NCBI GenBank assembly: GCA_947359465.1
Contig: OX375872.1
Coordinates: 83,198,931-83,262,930 of the forward strand
Length of the DNA: 64,000 nt
From: Metellina segmentata
Lineage: Eukaryota; Arthropoda; Arachnida; Araneae; Tetragnathidae
Reading direction: 5' to 3'
In this document: positions 46,875 to 59,464 of the stretch, piece by piece
Position numbering within the stretch: the first letter of the stretch is position 1
How the letters are laid out: every line of letters starts with the position of its first letter
Program-made: the position numbers and the translations under genes
Notes under the pieces: model-generated
What the model was told of the DNA's origin: nothing
Database searches by the model: none
What the model saw: the letters and a program-made list of their open reading frames with translations, nothing else

Positions 46875-47209
46875 TAATGGTAATGGTAATTTTTAGTTAA
46901 CGTCGTACTAGAGCAACACAACGGGCTATTGACGACGGTCCGGGATCAGTCCCTTAAGGGAAAGATCCGAGGACAACACCTCGTAATTTTGAACCACGGT
47001 CAGATGACGAAGCAACACCTGAGCTGGCACCCCACTCTCCAAACTTCCACGCCAACCCAACGTGAGGACTTTCGGCCACGACAGATTTAAGGTGCACCAG
47101 CCGCCTCTACACCATACGCTTACAAACATCCATGCCCGGACCTGGATTCGAACCAGGAACCTTCCGATCTAGAGGCTAACACCTTAACCACTATACCGGT
47201 TGGTCGGCA
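46875..47209 (-). mobile_element. SINE-A body with head 2, inserted in Tc1 copy 2
   Basis: Flanked by the target duplication TACAAAGGG (46866-46874 and 47210-47218). The head at the right, in sense orientation, begins GCCGACCAACCGGTATAGTG, with A-box TATAGTGGTTAAGGTG and a perfect B-box GGTTCGAATCC (rc of about 47148-47158). The body GACAGATTTAAGG, ACGTGAGGAC, GAGCTGGCACCCCACTCTCC and CTCGTAATTTTGAACCACGG is SINE-A, but the head differs from that of the 18, 21, 36 and 60-kb copies. The 3' end carries a short (ATTACC)n tail (46875-46890). Confidence 0.9.
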
Positions 47210-47224
47210 TACAAAGGGAGGAAG

Positions 47225-47750
47225 TTAATAAGGCGATGGTCCAACCAATGGCCTGGATGCAAGCTGTCACCCGGAGTAGCATAGACTGAAAAAGTTCCCG
47301 GATGGTTTCCTGCTGAATTTCTTGTCAAATTGTCTCCAACTGTCGGGCAAAATGGTCAACATTCCGGTATGGTTGCAATCGCCTTCCCATAACATTCCAA
47401 ATGTGTTCTGTGGGAGAGAAATCAGGAGACCTAGCTGGCCAAGGAAGTGTTGGGAAAGCTTCAAGACAATTCATAGCAACACATGCCGTATGTGGTTGGG
47501 CATTATCTTGTTGAAAAGTAAGTCCGGGGTGTCGCAAAAGGACGGTAACAAAACAGGTCGTATAATGTCGCCTACGTACCGCTGTGCTGAAAGTGATGTC
47601 AGAAATGACTACCAAAGGGGTCAGGTTATAAAAGAGATGGCGTGACTCCAAAGAACGTCTGTGGTTGTTGTCAGGACACAGTTGGAAACGGGACTCGTCA
47701 TTAAAGACTATCAGTCAGCGCCGTTCCAAGTTCATCAAGCCCGGCACCAC
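47225..47750 (-). pseudogene. Tc1-like transposase, C-terminal remnant
   Basis: Reading leftward: the first catalytic block NDESRFQLCPDNN (about 47680-47705), a frame change, then an open stretch 47651-47325 with TFQQDNAQPHTACVAMNCLE, PWPARSPDFSPTEHIWNVMG and ARQLETI. Asp (QQDNA) and Glu (SPTEH) are both present, 32 residues apart by my count, two fewer than the usual Tc1 spacing. Relatives with this PWPARSPD signature share that shorter distance. The DNA-binding half is missing, as in copy 1. The frame continues into ACIQA-like sequence to about 47225. The nested SINE lies 3' of the coding part, so it did not break it. Confidence 0.82.
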
Positions 47751-47801
47751 TGTAATTTTGCACCTTCTTGGTGCGTACATTTTTTTTGTTATAAAGTGTA
47801 T

Positions 47802-50800
47802 ATCTGCACTTACTTTAAGGGACATCAAGACATTGTAAGTATTCTACAGATGTAGTTGCGCTTGTCTTGCATTATATTTATTAAAAAAAACAAAGAAATC
47901 CATTGAAGAAGCAGATGTGTAAAGCTTAGAAGTAATTTTTTGGCATGCCTGTTAGGAGCTAAACTAACTTTGGGCACTTCATTTCAAATGAGAGTACTGC
48001 AAAACCTCTGGAAAGTAAGATGAATAACTGTTTGCTGGGTGGTAGAATTTTCCGTTATAATTTTTATAATTAAAATTTTTTTAAATGTTTTTAAATACTG
48101 TGGTACTTTTGAAAAAAAAATATGAATGATATATGCTTCGAGAATCTCTTACACGGCAGTAAGGTTATTTTTATACATCAAAACTTTATCTTATTCTTTT
48201 ACAGGATTTTACAAAGGAGGAAAGGTCCATTTAGTTCTGTAGAATTTGAAAATCCACCGATTGCAAGCCATTGTTACTTCTCCACAGTGAATCTTTCAAA
48301 GCCCACAAGACTGGAAAGAATACATCAACTACATTAATTCATCCACCGTCACGTCGCCACACTACTATTGAATGATTCAACTGCAGAAGATAGTAGAAAC
48401 AGAAATATCAACGGAGGTATATATCCAAGTAAGAACTTCAATCAAAAAGACATGGTGATGTCTCTCTCCAAGTCCAACACGAATAATGCTAAATTAACAC
48501 ATATTTTTTTGTAATTCATGGTAGCTTGGTAACTAAACATTGGTATATAGATCAGATTCTAGACCATTAAGTCAAACTTTTATAATAGCTATCAGGAAAT
48601 AATTCATTCCCCTTAATGAACAGAAACTCAACTCTGGGCACATGGAAAGTAAAGATATAGAGGAAATGGAATGGCTTGCATATTACTGGATTTAAATCCG
48701 ATTGAAATGTATAGTAAGCTTCAGGAGATAAGATATCCACATCCATTCAAGGACTCTTCAGGAACCAGTGTGCTCAAGGAACCGAGTAGTGCTTCGAAAA
48801 ATCTTTGACTACTGAAACTATGTTCTATCAGCGGTAATTTTATAACCCTTATAAAAGCTTCCAGTAATTTCATATCTATTTTGTTTGCTCTTTTGATTCC
48901 ATAATTAAAAATATGTTATACTTCTAAAATTGTGCATACTTTCTTTTGTACGACATGAGTAACGAAAAACAGATTTTATAAAAAATTTGTCTGCTTATTT
49001 TAAGATTTATCCTTTAATTTCCAATTTCAGTATATTTATCATTGGATTGATAAATCACAGAGAATCTTGTTTTCATTACTAAAATGCTTATAAAGTTGTT
49101 TTTCTGTCTACAAACTATCTATAATTAGAGCATTTCAAAAACTAAGTAAGGATTTTGAAAGTGAAATAAGATCTAAGCAACAGGCTATTAAACACTGGAT
49201 AAGATCATACACTAGAAATTTTAATTAAGTACATTTATTTTTTAACAAAGCATTAATTTAGATTCAGTTGATCAGTGAAAGACACGCTCTTTTCCTCTGT
49301 ACTCTACATATTCGTCTTACTTCAAATATGTGTCATTTAGTTGAAGCGCAAAATACTTTTAGACTTATACTTGGAGGAAATAATATTCTGTACTTTAAAC
49401 GTCTGTCCGTTCTTATTTAGAATTAATAAACATTCCAATCTCACAAACTTCACATTTAATTTCACGTAATTTAAAATGCCCTTTCCTGATAGCATTCAAA
49501 AATAAATCGAAGATCGCTTTCACAGATTCCAAGCATCCGGGATATTTATTCTTCTAAGCCCTGTTCTTGAAAATCGCAATTACGAGAACGCGATGCGGTG
49601 GTAGGTAATTGAGTGATTTAAGTTGCTAAGAATTTCCCGTTTTAATTTAAGAGATCGAGTAAGATTTGAAATCCATTTCTTTTTTCTCTTCATCCCATTT
49701 GTTTCAGTCGAGTGGGCCAAAATTCGGAATGCGTAAGGAATTCTACAAAGATTTAATCACAATTTGACGGTCCTTTTTGAGAATGAAAATATTTACGGAA
49801 AATTGAGGCTTGGACTGTTTTTTCATAATGTGTAAATAATCCACAAAAACCTCGAATGATTTCGCGCGAATTTAATTAAGTTTTTTGGAAGCATTTCGGG
49901 TAGGGAACGAAGTGGAATGGGTAAAACCGCAGAGAACGAAACAAAAAATAAGGGATATCATTCACTACCCAAAATTAGATCGCACTCGTATCGTGTTGGA
50001 ATTTCTCTTCCCAAAGTATTTAATGCTGGTGATGGTTAATGATGCAGGAGAGATTATTCAAATAATTCTTAAATCTTAAGATGTAGCCCTACCCTATTAC
50101 TTGCCATTTATAAAAGGATCAGCAACTCTCTTTTCGCATCGTTATTATAATATCGGATTAAGTATGGGGCTGTGTGCTTTCATGTCAGCCTCCACTGAGA
50201 ATCATTAGAGGAGGTCTTAAGAAGCATTACCAAGATTGTAACGATACAGTTATTTCGGGCCTGTAACGACGCATTTAAAGTTGACTCGTGTTGATACTTG
50301 TTAGTTGGAAACTTAGAAACAGAAACGCAATTATTTTGAAACTGAATTACGACAGAGAACGCTTCAATTAAAAGCAATACTAATTATTCTGTGCTCTTGT
50401 GTGGAAGTCTCTAGGCGATAACACTCCGATTATCCACCATAAGGCTCTCAGAAGTATGACATAATTAAATTAATATTACATTTATTTTGGGCAGATGTGC
50501 GAGTATCCATAGGTTTATTAACATACGTAACACGACGTTATTTTATTACTGTCAAATAGCAACAATATGAACAGTATAAAATCGACTTCTCACCAATTTT
50601 GCAGCTTAGTTTAAATAGGTGTGATACGAGTCACGAAGCTGCATAATGTTGATAAAACTACTCGGAAGAACTCTCATTTCTAATGTTGTTCTCCAGAAGT
50701 CTGATAACAGAAAGCAATTGTACTATAAGACAGAAAGCAGAAAAAAATATGACCGAAAAATAGATTTAGCTTCAAAAAATACCAAATCACCTTTGAACAA

Positions 50801-52683
50801 CGTAATGGAATGGAATTGAAGAATACGTTCAGAATCTAGTTGGGGTAACATAATTGGGGCGTACTCTTTGCCATGCATTTTATTGGAAATAAGAATTAAC
50901 ACCAGTAAAAGTAAACGGAATGCTGAAATATGACCCGTACCATCCCTCTTCATTCGAGCAATTTTAACAGTAGAGAAAATTTAAAGATGATGTTTGACAG
51001 GAATTAATGTCTTCTATAAATTTAAATTCATAAAATTTGCATAAATGTCTGTCTTCATATTAAATTGAGCACCAGCTTCAAAATTTCCAATGTGAATCCC
51101 ATATTTCGACACGAAATTTCGAATACATATAAAAATTTAAATTGAGATACGAAATTACATGTCATTACCGTTTCGACGTAATGCGTACAGGAAAATTGGA
51201 TCTTCTAACGTGAAATCAATTTTTAGACTTTTATGGATATCTTCCTAAATAATAGCACAATAGCGCTGATATTTTATACAATGTTACTGTTAAACAATCC
51301 CCAAAAAATCCACGTATTATTTTATTTAAAAAACACTTTTCTGAATGCAATAATAATTTTTAAATTAATGTTTGAAAAAAGTATTAATTCGAACCTTATA
51401 TTTTGATGGGAATTATTTAAAAGTACTTATTGTATGACCATGCAAAATTTTAACTCATCCCACTAATTAGTTTTTGAGTTACATTAAAATTTTCTCATTA
51501 TTGTGATTTTAGGAAAAACCAAAAGTCTCGGATAATAATTCTTGGATCGTTTGGATTCTTGGATAGTAAAAACTGTAATAATGTAATTCTCAAATCGTTT
51601 GCACTTGCAAAGTAAATATAATAATGTTATTTTCAAATTGCTTGCATTTGCATAGTAAATATAATAATTCTCATTAATTTCGCTGAAAAATACGTTTTAA
51701 ATAGTGTTCAAATTTGAAATTCAGTTACCTATAGCTGCAACTAATCTTGATCAACGAATAACGACTTTCTATGTCGAGATGATCCCTGAAATTGACATAA
51801 ATTTTATTGTTGAATATCTCAGGATATAATGGTACAAAGTAATGCAATTTCGTATTTAGACTAATTTAATGATACAGAATCTGACTATGGCATCAAAATA
51901 CACAGTGTTTCGGATTAGAAATTTCGTTGTTTGTGCAAAATTTGACATTTTGTATAATTTTACTTTATTTAGAGGTATGAAATTAATTTATTGAATACGG
52001 ATACTACATTTATTATGCATCGATGAAATACGATATGAAATGGAATAACGAAGCGTTATAATAAATAGATATAAGAAATTAAGAACGCTTAGCTCAGATG
52101 GTCATTTAAATGGGTCTGCTAGTTACATTTAAAATAGGAATGGATCAATTTTTTCATTATGTTTATGGCAGTAGGAAGACTGACTGAACAAACATTACTA
52201 ATTATATTTCTACAGGTTACAATCAGATTTGATTACAAACAATATGTCAATCAGCAGAATTTAGCTTTATTATGCTATGCCTACAATATCAGATGTGTAG
52301 TCTGAAATTAAAAAATGAAAAACAATTCTTTCTATATCAAATTTAAATGAGTAAGAAGCTGCGAAAATTAAGTTATTGTTTTTTTTAAGTTCAACTGTTT
52401 GTCAAAAATTAAATGTTATATACATAATAATTCTTCGATATAGCTCACTTCTTAGAGGAAAGAAAAAGTGCGATATATTAAGAGAAGTGATATAACGAGA
52501 ACAAGCTTGCTCATTGAAAAATTATGCATTAAAAAACAAAGCTTTTCTTTTATTTAAAATTACAAGTTATGCATGAAACCATTTAAAGTAATACTAAATA
52601 CGGTAGAATGTTTTTAAAAGCTGATATTCCTCCTCATTCATGCTTTCGGATTTTGTTTTAAGGTTTCGTATAGGCAAGAAGAC
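47802..52683. other. 4.9-kb stretch without recognisable genes
   Basis: A 43-bp tandem duplication lies at 51580-51665 (AATGTAATTCTCAAATCGTT... / AATGTTATTTTCAAATTGCT...), with a third, weaker copy just upstream. Frames at 48122-48337 and 49885-50079 (64-71 codons) lack motifs. Confidence 0.5.
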
Positions 52684-53118
52684 CTATACGTGAAATATAA
52701 GTAGACTGAGCATTGTTATTGATAGGAACTTCAAAAATTGTGACTAACATATGGACTAGTAGTCAGGTAATTGTTCTGTGAAAATCGACTTGGTTGGCTG
52801 ATTTGTCATCTTATCGCCTCGTTTGGCGATAAAACTTGTTAGGACAGGGTATATGTATGAATGCGTATTTTCATAGAATGACTACAAAAGTGGCGAAATC
52901 GCAAATTTCTACTATTGTGTCAACCAAGCTGACCAATCAGAAGATGAAACAATGGATGGTCGTTTTCTTCCACTTATGGACCAATCAAACGATGAATATT
53001 CGTTTCCTCCCGCAGACGAAAGTAGTCTAAGGGTCATGTTACGACTAGGTTTAGTCACATGATTGTTGGCACATAAAAAGGTTACCATTACTCACTTTTA
53101 TTTTATATTTCCTCTATG
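52684..53118 (+). mobile_element. 0.42-kb TIR element, copy 3
   Basis: Left end CCTATACGTGAAATATAAGT then AGACTGAGCATTG; the right end reverse-complemented begins CATAGAGGAAATATAAAATA. Interior GGACCAATCAAACGATGAAT and GTCTAAGGGTCATGTTACGA match copies 1 and 2. A stretch of about 30 bp with a second GACCAATCAGAAGATGAA (at about 52931) is duplicated relative to copy 1. Confidence 0.75.
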
Positions 53119-56100
53119 AGCTGGAATGCTTGCTGGTCGGTAGAAGGTATGGTTTCTCCCGATGCCCAAAGTATTTTTGTATATTGGAGAGGGGAATGGT
53201 TTTGCATTCAAGAGGAGGCTACTTATCTATTCGGAGTCAATTGTTCACTCAAGAATATCTCTACGCCCCGTTTCATCCACAGGTTTAACATGTACTTTAC
53301 ACAAACAGCTACACTTGAAGCAAGTGACCTTAGCTCCCAATTCTCTATAAATATGGAGACTTTCTCTGTTGTTTTCGTAACAAAAAGGACAAGTAAAATT
53401 GAGATATAACCGAACCCGATATCGGTAGTTGCTATATTTGTAAATATTACATGAATAAATAATAATCGGGTAGGGTGCTGGTAGGTTAAATATATTTCAA
53501 TAGCAACAATGCAGTAGACAAACCAAGAAACAACATTGTATTAATCTGGCAGATTAAAAAATATAACAATGTTTTATTTTAATTTCAGTCACAAACTAAA
53601 AAATTCTGCATAGAGTAAGGGTACTTCATACAAGCAATGCATCATTTTACGCAAGCAGTGTTGCCCAAAAGCTGAGGTTAATAAGTCTTACTTTGACGAA
53701 AAGCAATAGGCTCCCTCCTGAATTATATGGATGAATGAGTTTATGAAAACTAATGAGGGATATTTAGTATTTCCCATATTGATGATATACGATGTTTGTG
53801 ACTTATAAGTACGATATAAGGTTTGTGTACAATGAGTCTAACACATAAAACCATTTTTTAAATTCCGGTCTATATTTTAGTATTAGAGCTCCTACTGTCA
53901 ATAGAAACTCTTAAATATTTGTTATAAGTTGAATTAATTAAACATAGAGACACTATTATCGTCAGTATTTTAGCGTAATCGTCTTCAAATTTTATAAGAA
54001 ATTTATGAGTTCATCCCACTTTGACCTGACATTTTTTGAGTCAACGTAATATAATTTATTGTGTTATAAATGAAAGTTTTTAGGGAAAGAACATTTTGCT
54101 AGTACGCAGAAATGTAGCCATTGATAAAACATTAGTTATCGGAAGCCTACTTTTTAAATTGATCCATGAAGTAACGAAAAAAGTTTCCCCTCCTTCAATT
54201 CACTTATGTTTCTTTCTTAGCTGGGAATTTTTAGATATAAGCTCACAATTTCATTATACCCTTTAATCTTCTTAAATGGTAACTACGAGATAATATTCTT
54301 AATTAATTAGAGAGAACAAAGAGAGTTGTGTACTAAAAGTTCTTTTAGGAAAAAGAGGCAAATAGAAAGAAGGGCCTTACAGGAAAGAATGATACAGGAT
54401 AAGGAATTTTTGAAACGCTTTCTTGATAAATCGATTCTATTTCACATGGTGAGCAATCTCGTTAACCAGCGTGTTTCTCCGAATATGAAAAAAATACCAT
54501 ATAGTTATTATCTAAGATTGACAAAAACTGGATATTACCACAGTTCTCATAAAATGAAACAAAATGTACAAGTGTAGTTGGCTTAAATTGTATATGCACG
54601 AAACAGAATACTAAGGCATTAAGTTACAGTTACTTAATACCTTAAGTATTTTTAAAGCCTTAAGTATAAGCATCCAATATATTCACGACTTATATCTATT
54701 TTATAAATTTCAACTGAATATTTTTATTTGTACTTTAATTATTAGCTCGTGAATTTTAAGAGAATAAAGAATGTATGATTGAAATTTTATTGAAAAACAA
54801 GAAAATAGTATTTACTGGAAAAGCTTCGCAGGTCCAAAAGCTTTTAAATTAGCTAATACTTTTCTTTCGGTCGTCGATAATCGTTCTCTCCATAAAACAT
54901 TCAATGGACAATTCATTATACATGACTGTAAAGAAGTATTTTAACCCGCTTAAGGGCACTACACTAAAAAATATATTTCCGGATAAAACTTTATGGATGA
55001 AGACCTACTCATTTACAGAAATGTATAACAAAATTGATAACTTTTAGTTTTTAAGGGGAAATAGGACACCGTTATATAACACCAACATTTAGAAGACCTC
55101 TTGATATCGGATTATCAAATGAGAGAATATTTATGTACTTAGTCTTAATATACCTAGAAAAATAAATTGTTCCTACCCACTTGTAAAAATTTGAAGAGTA
55201 ATCATATTACAGTAATAAATGTTATTATATATTACAGTAATATTATAATTTGAACAGTTTTTGAAAATACAACTGTAAGCATAAAAAAACACTGAAAAAT
55301 TAATCTTCGTTTAATTATTGGTATCTTAACATTAACCATTATAAATTAACAATCAACTATGCATAGTAAAAAATATTTCTCTTCCTGTTTACTCCTTGTT
55401 TAGGGAGCTAGACAAATGGGGATTCCTATTCTTTACAATAAAAAAATTTCATTCAGAATTCTAACTGTATAGATTTCTTAATTAAGTGATGTTTCTAATT
55501 TGTTTGCTGAAATTATCTGTTCCCTGTCACATTTTATGATTTTTCTATCCTTAGAAATTAGTTTTATCTATTAACATCAGTTACCAGCTGCCTCCTTCAT
55601 TACGGATATACTTTTGTGTTCCCCTTAGTTATTCAGTTCAATAGGCTCTCGTGCGTATATATAGATCACGGTACTTACTATTGAACACCTGAATTTTGTG
55701 AAGGATTACTGAAAGTAGGGGTGGTTTTTTGAACGAATAAAACTCATGAAATGGACAAATCATGATTAAACCAAGTGATAATTACCTAAGAATCATATGT
55801 AAATAAATATAATCTTTCCAACGTACAAAGTTTTAAAATTACTGAAAAAGAAAGAATATCAAAATTAATTATTTGAAGAACTGGTACCTTATATGGAACA
55901 CCTGTAGGATTTGTTAAAATGCCCAAAATATCATTGACTTTTTATAGAAACGACGAATACGTATTTAGTTAGTGCTTAAGTACAACGAAATAAATTTCTT
56001 TAATTGTGTGTTTTACATTTACTATTAATTAAACTTCATTTTACACGTTATTATTCCATTCTCACCACAAATCTTTCTTTCTCAAACTATAAGCCCATAT

Positions 56101-57337
56101 CCATATCAGTGCTACATTCAACCAGTTTTCCATCAAAGTACGTTTCCTACCTAATGGTATATCTACTAATGTTGATTATTCAATATCTACTTTAATATTT
56201 GTCAGCATACTTCTCAAGTGCAGCTGGAGCTTCATATATGAAGATAATACGTACAATAAAACGAAACTACATTATGTATCATACTCAATGATATGCAATA
56301 TCATTTATATTAATAAAAATGTAATGCATGTGTGAGCCATTGGGAGAATATATTGGATTTAGTCTTGAAATTTTCAATGTATATATGTAGTATTTCAGTC
56401 AAAATCAATGTACCAAGTTTGAGTAAAAAATACAGATTAGTTTAATTTACAATAAATTAAAAGCAGTTATTTTCTATGGAAAATGTTTGCCGTTCCTATA
56501 AAAGTTTTATTATATTTAGACGAAAGAAGTCAAAACTAACCATGCAAGCTGCAGACATAACATGGTAAGCAATAATATAATTTCAAGAAATAAAGTACAT
56601 TTTAAATAAATGTGAAAACCAAAAGGAAATTTAAAATAAATATTAAAACCAAAAGAAAATTTAAATAAATATAAAAATTAAAAGAAAATTTTAAAAATAG
56701 TAAAATATTTTTGAAATTGAAAGTGTTAGTGGATCAGGGAGGAGCCTATCCCAAGCAACACAAAATGGAATTTTCTACATATGAGCAACAATACGCTAAA
56801 AAATTGCTCACACTCTCCCTCCAAACACCATTAAATAGCATACACATAAAACAGTGAAGAAATGAACTGATGTGTGTTTGAAACCGATAGAAACCTGTTT
56901 GAATTACTAAGCCATGAAACGTCTACTCTGAGGCAATACTCAATTGGATTACCTAGTTGCAAAACTGTCTATATATCCGAGTACAAAATTTCCTTTTTGT
57001 GAAAAATTGTTTTGTTATCCTTGATGATGACAAAAACATTTAGTTGATATCCCCCAGGATGCACGAAAGCATTAAAACCAGCAACCACCAAAAGCATCAA
57101 ACTTTTTCATTCTTTGATATTTGAAACAATCGATAGAAAACGTAACAGATCACATATGAGAAAATTTTCAGGCCTTCCGATCCGAATAGGATCAAAAGCT
57201 GAAAAAAAAAAAAGTTAAAAAATTTTTTGTCTCATCTTATTTCAATTGCCAACATTCTACGCCTTGAAGTAACAACTGACATTAACGAATTAACTGACCC
57301 AATCATGTTTGGATTATCTTATTTAGACTAAGATAAA
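53119..57337. other. 4.2-kb stretch without recognisable genes
   Basis: Contains three tandem units of 29-30 bp at 56604-56692 (AAATAAATGTGAAAACCAAA and two derived copies). The 83-codon basic frame at 54326-54577 and the 97-codon frame at 53116-53409 have no recognisable motif; the latter begins at the edge of TIR-element copy 3. Confidence 0.5.
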
Positions 57338-59157
57338 GTGAGTAATCACACAAACACACATACAAATTCTGCCGATGACGAACGAGGAGACGAAACAAAT
57401 TCTCGTCCTAACACAACGACTGAAATAGTATCCCACGATCATTCATTGAAAAACGAAATTATTATGTATCAACAGCCTGTTAATCAAAACGAAAGTGGTT
57501 CTGGATTTCTCCATCCCTTGCTTAATCGAAACCAAGAACATTCTTTTTCTTCAAACAAAACTGATTCATACTCCGCGAAAAAGTATTCCATTTTCTGTTG
57601 CATCAATTTCTATTCGATATTACTTGCCTATTCCTACTCAAGGTGGAATGTTTTTTAAATTGAAAGATATTGAAACTGTTCGCGGTATTTAACGAAAGAT
57701 ATTCTATTGATTTATTTTGGATGAAATAGAATAAATGTTTACTTTTCATAATATCACCTCCGATGGACAAACAATTTTGTTTACTAAGGAAGTATTAGTT
57801 GATCCTTCCAAACTGAATGTATAACTTCAAAACAAATTTTTACTTTTGATAAATTAAAAGAAAGATTACTTTTAGAATTTAGTTCCAAGTATCAACGATT
57901 GACATTCATAAAATTTTAAGTTTGCGAAAACTTAAAACTATTGAGTCTTTTATTTTCTGAATACTTAACTAAATGTGAAAAATTTGCTAGGTTTTCAAAT
58001 ATTTAAGAAGCTACCCTCATCGAATATGTAATTGCCGGTATTCCTGAAAATAATAATAGAATGCTTTCGTATGGTTCAAAAAACCTTTCGGAATTTAAAG
58101 AAAATGAAAGATATATAGAAACCTTTTTGTTCATGATAAACGGCCAGTCATCTTTTAAAATATTCAGCCACAATATTTCGATACTACGAAGACTGGTATT
58201 AACGAATCACAAAATAATTTGTGGAAAATAGAATATCAAAAATAAAACCAAATAGATATCGCTAGAACAACAAAAATACAAATCTACCACCTACGACAAA
58301 TGAAAAAAGATGTTACAATTGTAAGAAAACGGAACACAAACTGTTTAATTGGCTCGATAAGTTAAAAAGCAAGAGAAGTTTTAAATGTAATTCTTTCAAT
58401 GGACACATTGGGGCAGTTTTGAGACAGAGACTGTCTCAAAACTCGTGAAATAAAGAGTAGTGTAGTAGCGGATTCCCGAAAACTTCGAAAGAATGTTGTA
58501 CTTAAGGTTTCAGAGCTCATTGCCTTAATTGACACTAGTGAGGTAACGTCGTAATAGAACAACAAAACGGGCAATCCCCTAAATGAACGATCCAAGGATA
58601 ACACCACGTAATTTTGAACCACGCTCAGCGTACGAAGCAACACCTGAGCTGTCACCCTACTCTAAACTTTCACACTAACCCAACGTGAGGACTTTCGGTC
58701 ACAACAGATTTAAGGTGTACCAGCCGCCTCTACACCATACGCTTACAAATATCCATGCACTGACCCGGATTCGAACCAGGAACTTTCCTGGTTTAGAGGT
58801 TAGCTCCTTAATCACCCCGGATGGTCGGCTAATTGACACTGGTAGCGAGGTGACAATGATCAACTAAGAATTATAAGACTCGCTCGAAAACACTTCATTG
58901 ATTACAGAGAATAAGTCATTAATATGGATATAAAGGAGGATAAAATTACTTTAATTGGATATTTCAATGCCCAAATTTGTATTGATGATGCACTTATATC
59001 GACAAATGTTTACTTTTTTACAGATATATACAATAGTTTTGTGATTGGAATGGATATTCTCAATGAAATAAATTTTGATTTTACAAATGGTACCAAACGA
59101 GAACATAAAAATATCATATACAAAAACTTCAAATTTGCAGAAGCAACACAAAATTGA
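57338..59157 (+). pseudogene. Ty3/gypsy-like gag-protease relic
   Basis: Remains of the 5' coding part of an LTR retrotransposon. The first frame, from 57338, is a polar Gag N-terminus. Homology then hops frames: YYLPIPTQGGMFFKLKDIE (about 57620-57680), and a capsid-like EYVIAGIPENN (about 58020-58055). A zinc knuckle CYNCKKTEH (Cys codons 58311 and 58320) has Trp instead of the last Cys, and a second, worse knuckle begins at Cys 58386. A retropepsin active site LIDTGSEVTMI lies at 58829-58861, and the C-terminal protease block VIGMDIL at 59041-59061. A SINE sits at the active-site codons, and there are stops and frame changes throughout. No reverse transcriptase, integrase or LTR was found in the window. 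Non-functional; the clade is inferred from the Gag and protease motifs only. Confidence 0.75.
58545..58829 (-). mobile_element. SINE-A body with head 2, inserted in the protease relic
   Basis: Same composite as the 46.9-kb copy: head 2 at the right (B-box GGTTCGAATCC, rc of about 58768-58778; A-box region about 58795-58810) and SINE-A body to GTCGTAATAGAACAAC at the left. The target duplication is AATTGACACT...GAGGT: 58529-58544 on the left and 58831-58851 on the right. The left copy lacks three bases (one Gly codon's worth) compared with the right. Confidence 0.88.
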
Positions 59158-59461
59158 AAAAAATGAAATCCGCCAATTCAGATTTTAACAAATTGATTTA
59201 CTTGACCAATACAATTAATTTGGACCAAACAAAGGTCTCTCGCATCAAAAATCAAGAGCACAAATGCCATATCTTTAAATTAGTTAGTAATTACAAATCA
59301 AACAGAACAGAAATGACAGGTTTAAGCATAATAAACATAATCACAAGCAATAAAATTCCTAAATCCCCCCCCCCAACTCAGTAAATAATACTCTCGAAAA
59401 GCTCAAACTTCAGCAAATTATTTTGTGAAACCCAAGTCGAATCAGTTATGAATAAGGTAGT
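59158..59461. other. Sequence 3' of the protease relic
   Basis: A 76-codon plus frame (59154-59384) continues after the protease block in the place where the protease-reverse transcriptase linker would be, but no polymerase motif is visible. It ends in a C-run at about 59366. Confidence 0.35.
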
Positions 59462-59464
59462 GCT

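Larger units (their letters stand above)
46724..47801 (-). mobile_element. Internally deleted Tc1-like element, copy 2, with nested SINE
   Basis: TIRs: left TGCACTCTATAACAATGAAA onward with GGACGCACCACGAAG; right, reverse-complemented, TACACTTTATAACAAAAAAA then GTACGCACCAAGAAGG. The inner sequence AAATTGGTGAA-GTAAAGAAC and the TCAGAGTTTG block match copy 1 at 4.3-5.0 kb in reverse. Removing the SINE at 46875-47209 leaves about 0.73 kb, close to the 0.71 kb of copy 1, and the TIR-to-transposase join (GTGCCGGGCTTGATGAACTT) corresponds to GTGCCGGGCTCAATCAACT in copy 1. Confidence 0.85.

Noticed and set aside
54326..54577. 83-codon Lys/Arg-rich frame
   Set aside because: Basic composition is expected from A-rich DNA; no motif, start context or homologous repeat was seen.
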